DNA from: an uncultured Oscillospiraceae bacterium | Lineage (GTDB): Bacteria; Bacillota; Clostridia; Oscillospirales; Ruminococcaceae | Length of the DNA stretch: 64,000 nt | Direction of reading: 5' to 3' | NCBI GenBank assembly: GCA_934513685.1 | Contig: CAKSWY010000011.1 | Span: 10,403 to 74,402 of the forward strand | Part shown: positions 1 through 8,503 of the stretch, in pieces | Layout: each line of letters begins with the position of its first letter | Numbering within the stretch: position 1 is the stretch's first letter | The notes under the pieces: generated by a model | Told to the model about the DNA's origin: nothing | The model's database searches: none | What the model saw: the letters and a program-made list of their open reading frames with translations, nothing else | Made by a program: the position numbers and the translations under genes

Positions 1-1419
1 CGCCAGGTGGAGGGTGTGGACGGCCAGACCACCATGCGCCACGCATGGGAGACCATGCGCGACGCCCACGCCAGCACCCTGCCCATCACCACCCAGGGCG
101 GCCACCTGGAGGGCCTGATCACCCTGACCGACGTGGCCATGGCCAACATGGACGTGGACGGCGCAGGCGTTCTGGCGGCGGCCCACGCCAGCCTGGATCA
201 GGTGTGCCGCACCCTGAACGGCACTCTGATCACCGGCGACCCCAACGCCCGCTTTGAAAAGGGCAAGATCGTCATCGGCGCGGCCAGCCCGGACGCCATG
301 GAGGGCATGGTGCAGCCCGGCGACGTGGTCATTCTGGCCAACCGCTACGAGACCCAGCTGTGCGCCATTGAGCTGGAGGCTTCCTGCATTGTGGTGTGCA
401 TCGGCTCGGCCGTGTCCCGCACCATTGTGAAGCTGGCCGCCGACCGTGGCTGCGCCATCATCAGCACCCCCTACGACACCTACGAGGCCGCCCGCCTGAT
501 CAACCAGAGCGTGCCCATCCGCCATTACATGATCAAGGACGACCTGATGACCTTTGATCTGAACACCCCCGTGGAAGAGGCACGCACGGCCATGGGCAAG
601 GTGCGCCACCAGTACTTCCCCGTGCTGGACAAGAAGGGCCGGTATCAGGGCATGATCTCCCGCCGGAACTTGCTGAACCTGAAGCGCAAGCAGCTGATTC
701 TGGTGGACCACAACGAGCGCACCCAGGCGGTGGAAGGCTTTGAGCAGGCGGACATTCTGGAGATCATCGACCACCATCGCCTGGGCAACCTGGAAACCAA
801 CAGCCCCCTGTATTTCCGCAACCAGCCGGTGGGATGCACCGCCACCATCGTCTACCAGATGTACGGCGAGCAGGGCGTGGAGATCACCCCTGAGATCGCG
901 GGCATTCTGTGCAGCGCCATCCTGTCGGATACGCTGATGTTCCGCAGCCCCACCTGCACCCCGCTGGATGAGAGCGCGGCCCGCGCCCTGGCGAAGATCG
1001 CCGGCGTGGAAGTGGAAAAGCTGGCCACCGAGATGTTCGAGGCCGGCGAGAACCTCACCGGCAAGACGGCCAGCGAGGTGTTCCTGCAGGACTTTAAGGT
1101 GTTCACCAACGGCGACCTGCGCTTCGGCGTGGGCCAGGGCAGCTATGTGAGCGAGAAGAACCGCGACCAGGCCAAGGCGCTGCTGGGCCCCTATCTGGAA
1201 GAGACCCTGAAGAGTGAGCGGGTGGATATGGTGTTCTACATGTTCACCAGCGTGCTGGATCAGTCCACCGACGTTCTGTACGCCGGTAAGGGCGCGGAAG
1301 AGCTGATGGCGGGTGCCTTCCATGTGGAAGCGAAGGACAACATGTTCACCCTGCCCGGTGTGATCAGCCGCAAAAAGCAGCTGATCCCGGCCCTGATCAG
1401 CTACCTGCAGCAGCAGTAA
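1..1419 (+). CDS. Family II inorganic pyrophosphatase with CBS and DRTGG domains (5' end outside window)
   Basis: The reading frame is open from the first base, so the true start lies upstream. The visible part holds the end of one CBS motif, a DRTGG-like domain (about residues 60-165, counting from base 7), a second CBS repeat (about 175-230), and then the DHH phosphoesterase core: DHN at about 234, DHH at about 255 and a C-terminal DHHA2 part ending in an SRKKQ motif near 455. This is the architecture of the CBS-containing Mn-dependent pyrophosphatases, which hydrolyse PPi and are regulated by adenine nucleotides bound to the CBS pair (family knowledge). The N-terminal metal-binding His/Asp motif is not in the window. 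A strong terminator follows, so this is the last gene of its transcript. Confidence 0.9.
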   Translation, partial: RQVEGVDGQTTMRHAWETMRDAHASTLPITTQGGHLEGLITLTDVAMANMDVDGAGVLAAAHASLDQVCRTLNGTLITGDPNARFEKGKIVIGAASPDAMEGMVQPGDVVILANRYETQLCAIELEASCIVVCIGSAVSRTIVKLAADRGCAIISTPYDTYEAARLINQSVPIRHYMIKDDLMTFDLNTPVEEARTAMGKVRHQYFPVLDKKGRYQGMISRRNLLNLKRKQLILVDHNERTQAVEGFEQADILEIIDHHRLGNLETNSPLYFRNQPVGCTATIVYQMYGEQGVEITPEIAGILCSAILSDTLMFRSPTCTPLDESAARALAKIAGVEVEKLATEMFEAGENLTGKTASEVFLQDFKVFTNGDLRFGVGQGSYVSEKNRDQAKALLGPYLEETLKSERVDMVFYMFTSVLDQSTDVLYAGKGAEELMAGAFHVEAKDNMFTLPGVISRKKQLIPALISYLQQQ

Positions 1420-1469
1420 CGCGTGCATTCGTCTGGCTGAAACGGCAAAGCAAAAACAATAAAGTAAAA

Positions 1470-1527
1470 GCACCCCTGTGCGGCTTCCGAAGGATTTTCG
1501 GAACGGCCGCACAGGGGCGCTTTGTTT
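1470..1527 (+). terminator. Rho-independent terminator
   Basis: Long hairpin: the outer 15-base arms (1470-1484 and 1505-1519) pair with one mismatch, the inner TTCCGAA/TTCGGAA arms also pair, and TTTGTTTT follows. It ends the pyrophosphatase transcript and separates it from the convergent ispE gene. Confidence 0.9.
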
Positions 1528-1551
1528 TGCTGTTATAAAATCGGCGGTGGT

Positions 1552-2481
1552 TCAGCGGGGGTTCCGCCCGCCCTTGCCAAGGCTTCCGGGCCGCCGCCCA
1601 AAGGGCTTGCGGGGGCCGAACACCAGCCGGGGGCCGCCCCGGTCGGGCTGGGCAAGATACACCTGCTTGTACTGCTGGCGCAGGGCCGCACGGGCGGCCT
1701 GAGCCTTGGCCTCGCTGTCAAACACGCCGAACACCGCGGCGCCGCTGCCGGTCATCAGGCTGGCCAGCGCCCCCTGTTCGTCCAGAATGGACCGGATGTG
1801 GGGCGTCTCCTTTGCGCCGCTGCAATGCTCCAGCGCGTTGCCGGAAGCCGCACACACGGCGGCCAGGTCTCCGGCGCGGATGGCGGCTTCCTGAGCGGCC
1901 AGATCCGGGTGGATGGGGCTGCCCATCTGGTCGTAGCGGGCAAAGGCTTCCGGGGTGGAAACCCCTACGCTGGGCATGGCCACCACGAACCAGCAGGGCG
2001 GGCAGGGGGGAAGGGCCTTCAGAAAGTCGCCCACGCCCTGCACCCGGCAGGTGCCGCCCATCAGGGCAAAGGGCACATCGGCCCCGATGCCGGCGCCCAG
2101 GGCGCACAGCTCACTGGTGGAAAGCCGGGCTTCGTACAGGGCGTTCAGCCCCACCAGAACCCCGGCGGCGTCGGCGCTGCCGCCGGCCATGCCGGCGCGC
2201 ACGGGAATGTGCTTTTCAATTTCCATATCCACGCCGCCCGCAAGGCCGGTGTAGCGGAAAAACGCCCGGGCCGCCTTGACGGCGGTGTTCTTTTCGTTTA
2301 CGGGCACCCAGCTGCCGGGCAGGTGCAGGCGAACCTCCTCGGCGCGGCGAAGGGTCAGCCGCTCATACAGGGTGATGGTCTGCATGACCATATCCAAATC
2401 GTGGTACCCATTGGGCAGCAGGCCCACCACGTCCAGGGCAAGGTTCAGCTTGGCGGGGGCCAATACGGTCACTTGCTTCAT
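1552..2481 (-). CDS. ispE: 4-diphosphocytidyl-2-C-methyl-D-erythritol kinase (IspE)
   Basis: This 309-residue GHMP kinase phosphorylates CDP-methylerythritol in the MEP pathway for isoprenoid precursors, in the cytoplasm. The N-terminus has the substrate motif around K11 and N13 (APAKLNLAL). The glycine-rich ATP loop VRAGMAGGSADAAG is at about 94-107, and the catalytic Asp lies in GIGADVPFAL near residue 135. The length is slightly above the usual 280-290 because of a basic C-terminal tail. The ATG at 2481 has an AGGAGG-type site just upstream. It is the last gene of the minus-strand Lrp/aminotransferase/DUF362/ispE run, 15 bases after the DUF362 stop, so it is probably co-transcribed. Confidence 0.95.
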   Translation of the reverse strand: MKQVTVLAPAKLNLALDVVGLLPNGYHDLDMVMQTITLYERLTLRRAEEVRLHLPGSWVPVNEKNTAVKAARAFFRYTGLAGGVDMEIEKHIPVRAGMAGGSADAAGVLVGLNALYEARLSTSELCALGAGIGADVPFALMGGTCRVQGVGDFLKALPPCPPCWFVVAMPSVGVSTPEAFARYDQMGSPIHPDLAAQEAAIRAGDLAAVCAASGNALEHCSGAKETPHIRSILDEQGALASLMTGSGAAVFGVFDSEAKAQAARAALRQQYKQVYLAQPDRGGPRLVFGPRKPFGRRPGSLGKGGRNPR

Positions 2482-2496
2482 GACAAACCTCCTCGT

Positions 2497-3651
2497 TTAC
2501 AGCCGGAACAGGCGCAGCTGCCGCACGTCAATGGCCTTTACCGGGCACATTTCGTGGCAGCAGAAGCAGCGAATGCACCCGGAAGGGTGGATGCGGGCGG
2601 TACGGCCCACCTGGATGGTGTGGCCGGGGCAGATCTCGGCGCATTTGCCGCAGCCGATGCACTTCTTCTGGTCCACCACCGGGCGGGGCGCGATCAGGCG
2701 CTCCACATGCTTTACCAGAGGCTGCACCAGTTTGGGGGTGTGCTGGGCAAAGTCGGTGCTGCCCTCGCCGCCGGTGTAGCTGGAGGGCAGCCGGAAGCCG
2801 GGCACCGGCTCCACGGGGCCGTCGGCCCAGGCCGGGTCAAAGGCTTCGGCGCACAGGCCGCGCCCGTGGGCAGCGGCCAGATAAGGCACCCGCATGGGGT
2901 CCAGCCCGATGACCCGGCAGACCGCCAGGTCCAGCGCGGGCAGGTCCTCGCTGGCCATCACAAGGCCGACAGGGCGGGGCGTGCCCCCGGCGGGGCCGTC
3001 ACCCTCCAGGGCCACGATGCCGTCCAGAATGGCGAAATCCGGCTTTACCGTGCACAGCAGGTCCACCAACATCTGGCCGAAGCGCTCCCGGTCGGGAAAG
3101 CGCATATGCCACTCGGCCTTCTGCAGGCCGGGAATGCAGCCGAACAGGTTTTTTACGGCGGCGGTGCAGCCGGTCATCACATGGGTTTTGAGCTTGGGCA
3201 GGTCGATGATCACATCGGCCTCCAGCACTGGCTCAATGAGGGTGAACTGCTCGGCAACCACGCCGTTTTCCACGGCGCGCTCGCCCCACTTGCAGCCGGT
3301 GTACAGCTCCAGCCCTTCTTCCTCACAAACTTTTGCAAGGCCGCTTACATTGTAAGTGGCCTGCATCATGGCCGGGTTGTATACGCCGCCGGAAGAATCC
3401 GCCAGAACGATGCGGGCCGGGCCGCGGCGCTTCACGGCCCGCGCCACCGCCCGCACAATGGCGGGGTGGGTGGTCACGGCGTGCTCCGGCGGGTGCTTGG
3501 CCAGAAGGTTCGGCTTGAGCAGCACCGTTTTGCCGGGGCCGATCCGCCCGGCAGCGGGCAGGGCCGCGAACAGCTCTTCCACCAGCGCATCCAGAGCGGC
3601 CTGATCCTCATAGTCGGCCATGGACCGCACCAGAACGGCCGGGGCGCTCAC
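2497..3651 (-). CDS. DUF362 domain protein with C-terminal 2x[4Fe-4S] ferredoxin domain
   Basis: The protein has 384 residues. The first roughly 300 residues match the DUF362 pattern (LLKPNLL near 45, LPKLKTH near 175, AVKNLFG near 187). The last 60 carry two cysteine clusters, CIGCGKCAEICP and CIRCFCCHEMCP, typical of an 8Fe ferredoxin fold, so it is probably a cytoplasmic redox protein. The substrate is unknown; DUF362 proteins have no agreed function. The start is a GTG that overlaps the aminotransferase stop by 4 bases (GTGA), with an AAGG-rich ribosome site upstream, so translation is coupled. Position between an aminotransferase and ispE gives no clear pathway. Confidence 0.85.
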   Translation of the reverse strand: MSAPAVLVRSMADYEDQAALDALVEELFAALPAAGRIGPGKTVLLKPNLLAKHPPEHAVTTHPAIVRAVARAVKRRGPARIVLADSSGGVYNPAMMQATYNVSGLAKVCEEEGLELYTGCKWGERAVENGVVAEQFTLIEPVLEADVIIDLPKLKTHVMTGCTAAVKNLFGCIPGLQKAEWHMRFPDRERFGQMLVDLLCTVKPDFAILDGIVALEGDGPAGGTPRPVGLVMASEDLPALDLAVCRVIGLDPMRVPYLAAAHGRGLCAEAFDPAWADGPVEPVPGFRLPSSYTGGEGSTDFAQHTPKLVQPLVKHVERLIAPRPVVDQKKCIGCGKCAEICPGHTIQVGRTARIHPSGCIRCFCCHEMCPVKAIDVRQLRLFRL

Positions 3652-4829
3652 GCCTTGCCTTCTTTCAGATCCTGCAAAAATTCCCGAATGCGGCTCAGGG
3701 CCTCCACCAGATGCTCCACCGAGTAGGCGTAGCTCACGCGGGCGTAGCCCTCGCCGGAAGCGCCGAAGGCGGTGCCGGGCACAATGGCCACGCGCTTTTT
3801 ATACAGAAGTTCCTTGCAGAACTCGTCGCTGGTCATGCCGGTGGACTTGATGCAGGGGAACACATAAAACGCGCCCTTGGGGTCGAAGCAGCTCAGCCCC
3901 ATGTCGTTGAAGCTCTTCACCAGAAGCCGGCGGCGGCGGTTGTATTCGTCCCGCATCATGTCAATCTCGTCGTCACACTCCCGCATGGCCGTAATGGCGG
4001 CCATCTGGCTGGTGGTAGGGGCGCACATGATGCAGCTCTGGTGGATCTTGGTCATGATCTTGATGACCGGGGCGGGGCCGACCACATAGCCCAGCCGCCA
4101 GCCGGTCATGGCGTAGGCCTTGGAGAAGCCGTTCACCACGATGGTGCGCTCGGCCATGCCGGGCAGGCTGGCAATGCTCACGTGCCGTTCGCTGCCGTAG
4201 GTCAGCTCGGCGTAAATTTCATCGCTCAGCACCATGATGTCGGTGCCGCGCAGCACCTCGGCAATGGCCTCCAAATCCTCTTTGCCCATCACCGCACCGG
4301 TGGGGTTGCAGGGGAAGGGCAGGATCAGCATCTTGGTGCGGGGGGTGATGGCCGCCTTCAGCTCCTCAGCGGTGAGGCGGAACTGGTTCTTTTCCTGAAG
4401 GGGAATGCTTACCACCTTGCCGCCGGTGAGGTGGGTGATGGGGTCGTAGCACACATAGCAGGGCTCCGGGATGATGACCTCGTCGCCGGGGTTGACCAGG
4501 GCGCGGATGCCGATGTCGATGGCCTCGCTGCCGCCCACCGTCACCAGAACCTGGCTGTCCGGGTCATAGTGCAGGTCAAAACGGCGGTCAAGATATTTGC
4601 AGATCTCGGTGCGCAGTTCCTTCATGCCGGAGTTGGAGGTGTAGCGGGTCTGGCCCATTTCCAGGTTGCGAATGCCCGCGTCGCGCACCGCCCAGGGGGT
4701 CTTGAAGTCCGGTTCGCCCACGCCCAGGCTGATGCAGTCCTTCATCTCGGCGGCAATGTCAAAAAACTTGCGGATGCCGGAAGCGCGCATCTCCTGGGCA
4801 GCGGTGGCGATAATTTTATCGTAGTTCAT
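3648..4829 (-). CDS. PLP-dependent class I/II aminotransferase
   Basis: The protein is 393 residues, full length for fold-type I aminotransferases. Visible hallmarks are NPTG at about 175-178, SDEIY at about 202-206, the Schiff-base lysine K237 in NGFSKAYAMTGWRLGY, and the carboxylate-binding Arg in the same motif. It transfers amino groups between an amino acid (often aromatic or alanine-like) and a 2-oxo acid in the cytoplasm; the substrate cannot be read from the sequence. Its ATG shares one base with the stop of the upstream Lrp-type regulator (TAATG), so regulator and enzyme are translationally coupled. A role in amino acid turnover under that regulator is a reasonable inference. Confidence 0.92.
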   Translation of the reverse strand: MNYDKIIATAAQEMRASGIRKFFDIAAEMKDCISLGVGEPDFKTPWAVRDAGIRNLEMGQTRYTSNSGMKELRTEICKYLDRRFDLHYDPDSQVLVTVGGSEAIDIGIRALVNPGDEVIIPEPCYVCYDPITHLTGGKVVSIPLQEKNQFRLTAEELKAAITPRTKMLILPFPCNPTGAVMGKEDLEAIAEVLRGTDIMVLSDEIYAELTYGSERHVSIASLPGMAERTIVVNGFSKAYAMTGWRLGYVVGPAPVIKIMTKIHQSCIMCAPTTSQMAAITAMRECDDEIDMMRDEYNRRRRLLVKSFNDMGLSCFDPKGAFYVFPCIKSTGMTSDEFCKELLYKKRVAIVPGTAFGASGEGYARVSYAYSVEHLVEALSRIREFLQDLKEGKA

Positions 4830-5305
4830 TACAGTACCGTCTCTCTTTCATCGGGATCTTCGTCCAGGAACATTTCGCCGTCCTTCTTGTAGGTGCGCAG
4901 AACGAAATGGGTGGCGGTGGAGCGCACATCGTCCAGCGGGCTGAGGCGCTTGGCCACAAACAGGGCCACCTCCTGGAAGCTGCGGCCGCTGACGACCAGC
5001 TGCAGGTCGTAGCCGCCGCTCATCAGCAGCACGCTCTCCACCTCGTCAAAGGCGGCGATGGTGGTGGCAATGGCGTCAAAGCCGTGGCTCTTCTTAGGGG
5101 TGACGCACAGCTCGATCACCGCCTGCACCTTTGCCGCGCTGAATTTTTCCCAGTTCACCAGGGTCTTGTAGCCCCGGATGTACCCCTTTGCCCGTGCCAG
5201 CTCCATCATCTCGTGGATCTGTGCGGGAGTTTTATCCAGCATTGCGCCAAGATCGTCCTCTGTGAGGCGGGCGTTGTTTTCCAACAATTTCAAAAGCTGT
5301 TCCAT
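4829..5305 (-). CDS. Lrp/AsnC family transcriptional regulator
   Basis: The 158-residue protein has a winged-helix HTH in the first 55 residues (LLKLLENNARLTEDDLGAML) and a RAM/AsnC ligand-binding half (about 65-150), as in Lrp-type feast/famine regulators that bind amino acids and DNA as multimers. The frame extends upstream to 5461, but the ATG at 5305 is chosen because it has a GAAAGGA ribosome site, and because the upstream extension would run through the promoter at 5429-5457. It is the first gene of the operon with the aminotransferase, so autoregulation and control of the divergent ACT/UPF0210 genes are both plausible but not shown. Confidence 0.88.
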   Translation of the reverse strand: MEQLLKLLENNARLTEDDLGAMLDKTPAQIHEMMELARAKGYIRGYKTLVNWEKFSAAKVQAVIELCVTPKKSHGFDAIATTIAAFDEVESVLLMSGGYDLQLVVSGRSFQEVALFVAKRLSPLDDVRSTATHFVLRTYKKDGEMFLDEDPDERETVL

Positions 5306-5428
5306 GGTAAAGGTCCTTTCTGTACATTCCGTGTCGGGTTCGGCGGCCAGGCCGCTGTTCCGGATGATGCCTGCCGCGCACCTGCGCCTCTTTCTACAAT
5401 GGGCAGGCGCGGCAGAATAGATACCACT

Positions 5429-5457
5429 ATTATAAAAAAAAATCGGCAGAATGGCAA
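5429..5457 (-). promoter_or_regulatory. Promoter of the Lrp-aminotransferase operon
   Basis: On the minus strand TTGCCA (5452-5457), a 17-base spacer and a perfect TATAAT (5429-5434). It lies about 120 bases ahead of the regulator's ATG and back to back with the plus-strand promoter at 5476-5483. Confidence 0.8.
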
Positions 5458-5475
5458 CCACACGGCGGCAAATCT

Positions 5476-5483
5476 GCTATAAT
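5476..5483 (+). promoter_or_regulatory. Extended -10 promoter of the ACT/UPF0210 operon
   Basis: TATAAT at 5478-5483 is preceded by TGC, an extended -10 element; no good -35 box is seen at 17-18 bases. It is only about 20 bases from the divergent Lrp promoter, so one regulator bound between them could affect both. The remaining bases to the ATG at 5610 hold no gene. Confidence 0.65.
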
Positions 5484-5609
5484 AAAGGCATTTCCAGGGC
5501 GGGGCCGCCGAACCATGGCAGCCCCTGCCGCAAGCGCCGGAATGCGCCGGGGGCGGAGAGGCCGTCGATTTGCCCGGCGGGCGCAGTTGATATGGGAGGG
5601 AAAGCACCG

Positions 5610-5879
5610 ATGAAAGCAGTCATCACCGTCGTAGGCCGGGACACCGTGGGCGTTGTTGCCAAAGTGAGCGGCGTTTGCAGCGAGTTGAACATCAACATTG
5701 AGGACGTGACCCAGAGCATTATGCAGGAGATGTTCTGCATGATCATGCTGGTCAATCTGGAAAAGTGCAATGTGAGCCACGATGAAATGCGCGCCCGTTT
5801 TGCCGCAGCAGGCGAAGAGATGGGCATGCAGGTGAACATCACCCGGCAGGAAGTTTTTGACGCCATGCACCGCATTTGA
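5610..5879 (+). CDS. ACT domain-containing protein
   Basis: An 89-residue stand-alone ACT domain: the N-terminal beta strand AVITVVGRDTVGVVAKVSG, with the ligand-loop Gly and Val pattern, and a second half ending in DAMHRI. ACT domains bind amino acids or other small ligands and usually form dimers. The ATG at 5610 follows GGGAGGG. The UPF0210 gene begins 21 bases downstream; this ACT/UPF0210 pairing is widespread in Firmicutes, which suggests the ACT protein is a partner or regulator of the UPF0210 protein. No direct function is known. Confidence 0.88.
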   Translation: MKAVITVVGRDTVGVVAKVSGVCSELNINIEDVTQSIMQEMFCMIMLVNLEKCNVSHDEMRARFAAAGEEMGMQVNITRQEVFDAMHRI

Positions 5880-5900
5880 GCCGGGAGGGGGAACAGAACC

Positions 5901-7268
5901 ATGGGTATCATCAACACCAGCGACATTCTTGAAACCATTGAGATGATCACCGCCGAAAATCTGGACGTGCGCACCGTGACCATGGGCATCAGCCTGCTGG
6001 ACTGCATCGACCCCGACCCGAAACGGGCCTGCGAGAAGATCTACAACAAAATTACCACCAAAGCGGCCCGTCTGGTGCCGGTGGTGGAGGACATCAGCCG
6101 GGAATACGGCATTCCCATTGTGAACAAGCGCATCAGCGTTACCCCCATTGCCATGCTGCTGGGGGCCGCGCCGGACGCCGACCCGGTGGATTACGCCAAG
6201 GCGCTGGATGCAGCGGCCAAAAAAGTGGGGGTGAACTTCATCGGCGGCTTCGGCGCGCTGGTGCACAAGGGCTTTTCCAACGGGGATGAGCGGCTCATCC
6301 GCGCCATTCCCGAGGCACTGGCCCAGACCGACCTGGTGTGCAGCAGCGTGAACATCGGCTCCACCAAAAGCGGCCTGAACATGGACGCCGTGCGCCTGAT
6401 GGGCCAGATCGTGCACGACACCGCTGCCCGCACGGCCGACAATATGTGCATGGGCGCGGCCAAGCTGGTGGTGTTCTGCAACGCCCCGGAGGACAACCCC
6501 TTCATGGCGGGCGCCTTCCACGGCGTGGGCGAGCCGGATTGCGAGATCCATGTGGGCGTTTCCGGCCCCGGCGCGGTGCGCGCCGCCCTGGCCAAGCTGC
6601 CCAAAAATGCCCCGCTGGACGAGGTGGCCGAGCTGGTGAAGCGCACGGCCTTCAAGATCACGCGGCTGGGCCAGCTGGTGGCCAATCTGGCCAGCGAGCG
6701 GCTGGGCGTGCCCGCCGGCATCATTGACCTGAGCCTGGCCCCCACCCCGGCCATCGGCGACAGCGTGGCCAACATTCTGGAGGAGATGGGCCTGGAGAGC
6801 TGCGGCTGCTGCGGCACCACCGCCTGCCTGGCCCTGCTGAACGACGCGGTGAAAAAGGGCGGCGTGATGGCCTCGAACCATGTGGGCGGCCTGTCCGGCG
6901 CATTTATCCCCGTGAGCGAGGACGACGGCATGATCAAGGCGGCCACCTGCGGCAGCCTGAGCATTGAAAAGCTGGAGGCCATGACCGCAGTGTGCAGTGT
7001 GGGCATTGACATGGTGGTCATCCCCGGCGACACCACCCCCGAGGTGATCGGTGCGCTGATCGCCGATGAGGCGGCCATCGGCATGGTGAACACCAAAACC
7101 ACCGCCGTGCGCGTGATTCCCGCCATCGGCCACAAGGCCGGCGATACGCTGGACTTCGGCGGTCTGCTGGGCTACGCGCCCATTATGCCCATCAGCACCT
7201 GGAAGCCCGATGTGTTCATCCACCGGGGCGGCCGCATTCCGGCCCCCATGCAGGCCCTGAAGAACTGA
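5901..7268 (+). CDS. UPF0210 (DUF711, PFL-like) family protein
   Basis: 455 residues, the usual full length of this family. The start (MGIINTSDILETIEMI), the ENLDVRTVTMGISLLDC segment, and the CGCCGTTACLALLNDAVKKGG stretch (shown in part) near 310 are family landmarks. The fold resembles pyruvate formate-lyase-like barrels in family databases, but there is no glycyl-radical motif and the biochemical role is unknown. It is translated from an ATG preceded by GGGAGGGGG and is certainly in the same transcript as the ACT-domain gene. Being divergent from an Lrp-type regulator and aminotransferase hints at amino acid metabolism, which is only an inference. Confidence 0.85.
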   Translation: MGIINTSDILETIEMITAENLDVRTVTMGISLLDCIDPDPKRACEKIYNKITTKAARLVPVVEDISREYGIPIVNKRISVTPIAMLLGAAPDADPVDYAKALDAAAKKVGVNFIGGFGALVHKGFSNGDERLIRAIPEALAQTDLVCSSVNIGSTKSGLNMDAVRLMGQIVHDTAARTADNMCMGAAKLVVFCNAPEDNPFMAGAFHGVGEPDCEIHVGVSGPGAVRAALAKLPKNAPLDEVAELVKRTAFKITRLGQLVANLASERLGVPAGIIDLSLAPTPAIGDSVANILEEMGLESCGCCGTTACLALLNDAVKKGGVMASNHVGGLSGAFIPVSEDDGMIKAATCGSLSIEKLEAMTAVCSVGIDMVVIPGDTTPEVIGALIADEAAIGMVNTKTTAVRVIPAIGHKAGDTLDFGGLLGYAPIMPISTWKPDVFIHRGGRIPAPMQALKN

Positions 7269-7295
7269 GTTTCGGTGCGCCGGAAAGGAGACCCC

Positions 7296-8057
7296 ATGCC
7301 CGCAAACACTCTGGAATGCTCCGCCCGGCCGCGCTACCATCTACTGGACGCGGTGCGCGGCTTTGTGCTGGTGCATATGGTGGCCTTTCACTTCTGCTTT
7401 GACTGGTTTGTGCTGTTTGCAGGCCGGGCCGACTGGCCGACCCTGCCGGCCGTGTTCTGGTGGGAGCGGTTCATCTGCTGCACCTTCAACCTGGTCAGCG
7501 GCATGGCCTTTCACCTGGGGCGGCGGCACCTGTATCACAGCCTGCTGCTGAACGTCGTGGGCGCGGGGGCGACGGCGGTTACCCTGCTGATCATGCCGGA
7601 GCAGACCGTCTGGTTCGGCGTGCTCAGCCTGCTGGGCTGTGCCACGCTGCTGACCCATCTGGCCGAGCCGGTGCTGAAAAAGCTGCCCCCGGTGCCGGGG
7701 GCGGCGCTCAGCCTGTGGCTGTTCTGGGCGGCCTACCCGGCACAGCAGGGCTGGCTGCGTCTTTTGCCCGGCCTGCGGGTGAGCCTGCCCGGCTGGCTGT
7801 ACGCCTCCCGCTGGACGGCGGTTCTCGGCTTTCCCCCGGCGGGGTTTTACTCCAGCGATTACTTCCCGCTGCTGCCCTGGCTGTTTCTGTTCTGGGTGGG
7901 GTACTACCTGTGGCCCCTCATCCGAAGCTGGAAGCCGCTGACGCGGAAGATTCCGGTATTCAGCGCATTGGGGAGGCTGTGTCTGCCGGTGTATGTGGTG
8001 CACCAGCCGGTGTGCTATGGGCTGTGCATGGCGGCCCGGTGGCTGGGGCTGGTGTAA
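7296..8057 (+). CDS. DUF1624/heparan-alpha-glucosaminide acetyltransferase-like integral membrane protein
   Basis: 253 residues, with about seven hydrophobic helices and the motif YHLLDAVRGFVLVHMVAFH near the N-terminus, resembling the LD.xRG start of acyltransferase-3/DUF1624 membrane proteins. Such proteins move acyl groups across the membrane onto sugars; the substrate here is unknown. A GTG at 7275 is in frame, but the ATG at 7296 is chosen because GGAAAGGAGA (7282-7291) sits at the right distance. The conserved C-terminal helix has LGRLCLPVYVVHQPV, as in acyltransferase-3 enzymes. It follows the UPF0210 gene by 27 bases and ends the transcript. Confidence 0.75.
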   Translation: MPANTLECSARPRYHLLDAVRGFVLVHMVAFHFCFDWFVLFAGRADWPTLPAVFWWERFICCTFNLVSGMAFHLGRRHLYHSLLLNVVGAGATAVTLLIMPEQTVWFGVLSLLGCATLLTHLAEPVLKKLPPVPGAALSLWLFWAAYPAQQGWLRLLPGLRVSLPGWLYASRWTAVLGFPPAGFYSSDYFPLLPWLFLFWVGYYLWPLIRSWKPLTRKIPVFSALGRLCLPVYVVHQPVCYGLCMAARWLGLV

Positions 8058-8114
8058 GCCCGGCGGGTGAGGAAACGCCTGACTGAATCAGCCGTCAAAA
8101 AAATGGAAGGAGAG

Positions 8115-8147
8115 AAAGGGTCGGACCGATTTGAGGTCCGGCCCTTT
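8115..8147 (+). terminator. Rho-independent terminator
   Basis: The arms AAAGGGTCGGACC (8115-8127) and GGTCCGGCCCTTT (8135-8147) pair with one G-T wobble, followed by T. It ends the ACT/UPF0210/DUF1624 operon and marks the left edge of the AT-richer region. Confidence 0.85.
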
Positions 8148-8429
8148 TGATGTGAATTGTATTGCCTCAGCGAATACGTGCAAAAAGGAGAAAAATAAGT
8201 GCGTGTAAAAAGCTGGATTGCATTTATTCTTATATTTTCCGTTGTCCGCATGAAGGCGGCGTGTGCACCATCGCGGCGGGCAGTGCGTACCCCGCTCAAA
8301 ACAGCGCCACAAAGCCGTGGTTGCATACCGGAAAAGAATGCTCATGTGCGGTAAAGTAACACATAAGAATTTGATTGACGGCAGCCCCTATTCCGAAAAA
8401 CGAAAGTTAAAAATATTTCACTTTCCCTA
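8148..8429. other. AT-richer intergenic stretch with a possible broken short reading frame
   Basis: No intact gene is seen. A GTG at 8199, preceded by AAAAAGGAG, opens a 51-codon frame ending at 8354. It starts like a small membrane or secreted protein (KSWIAFILIFSVV) but turns into arginine-rich, GC-rich sequence after about 18 codons. It may be the start of an element gene cut by a deletion, or chance. Confidence 0.35.
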
Positions 8430-8458
8430 TTGACATACGCAAGCAGGAGTGATATATT
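8430..8458 (+). promoter_or_regulatory. Strong promoter of the membrane protein/XRE pair
   Basis: Perfect TTGACA (8430-8435), 17-base spacer, TATATT (8453-8458). It drives the two AT-rich genes at 8504 and 8922. Confidence 0.8.
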
Positions 8459-8465
8459 TATAACA

Positions 8466-8477
8466 TCGCAAGTGCGA
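8466..8477. promoter_or_regulatory. Palindromic candidate operator
   Basis: TCGCA-AG-TGCGA, a perfect 5+5 palindrome starting 8 bases after the -10 box, so over the expected transcription start, with AT-rich near-symmetrical flanks (TATATTTATAACA on the left, AAATATATAAC on the right). It is a natural binding site for the XRE regulator encoded by the same transcript; that link is inferred. Confidence 0.4.
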
Positions 8478-8503
8478 AATATATAACACGGAGGGAAAGA
8501 AAA

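Noticed and set aside
3346..3360. Palindrome CTTACA-T-TGTAAG inside the DUF362 gene
   Set aside because: It encodes ordinary residues (TYNVS) within a conserved stretch; there is no promoter or other regulatory context, so chance is the simpler reading.
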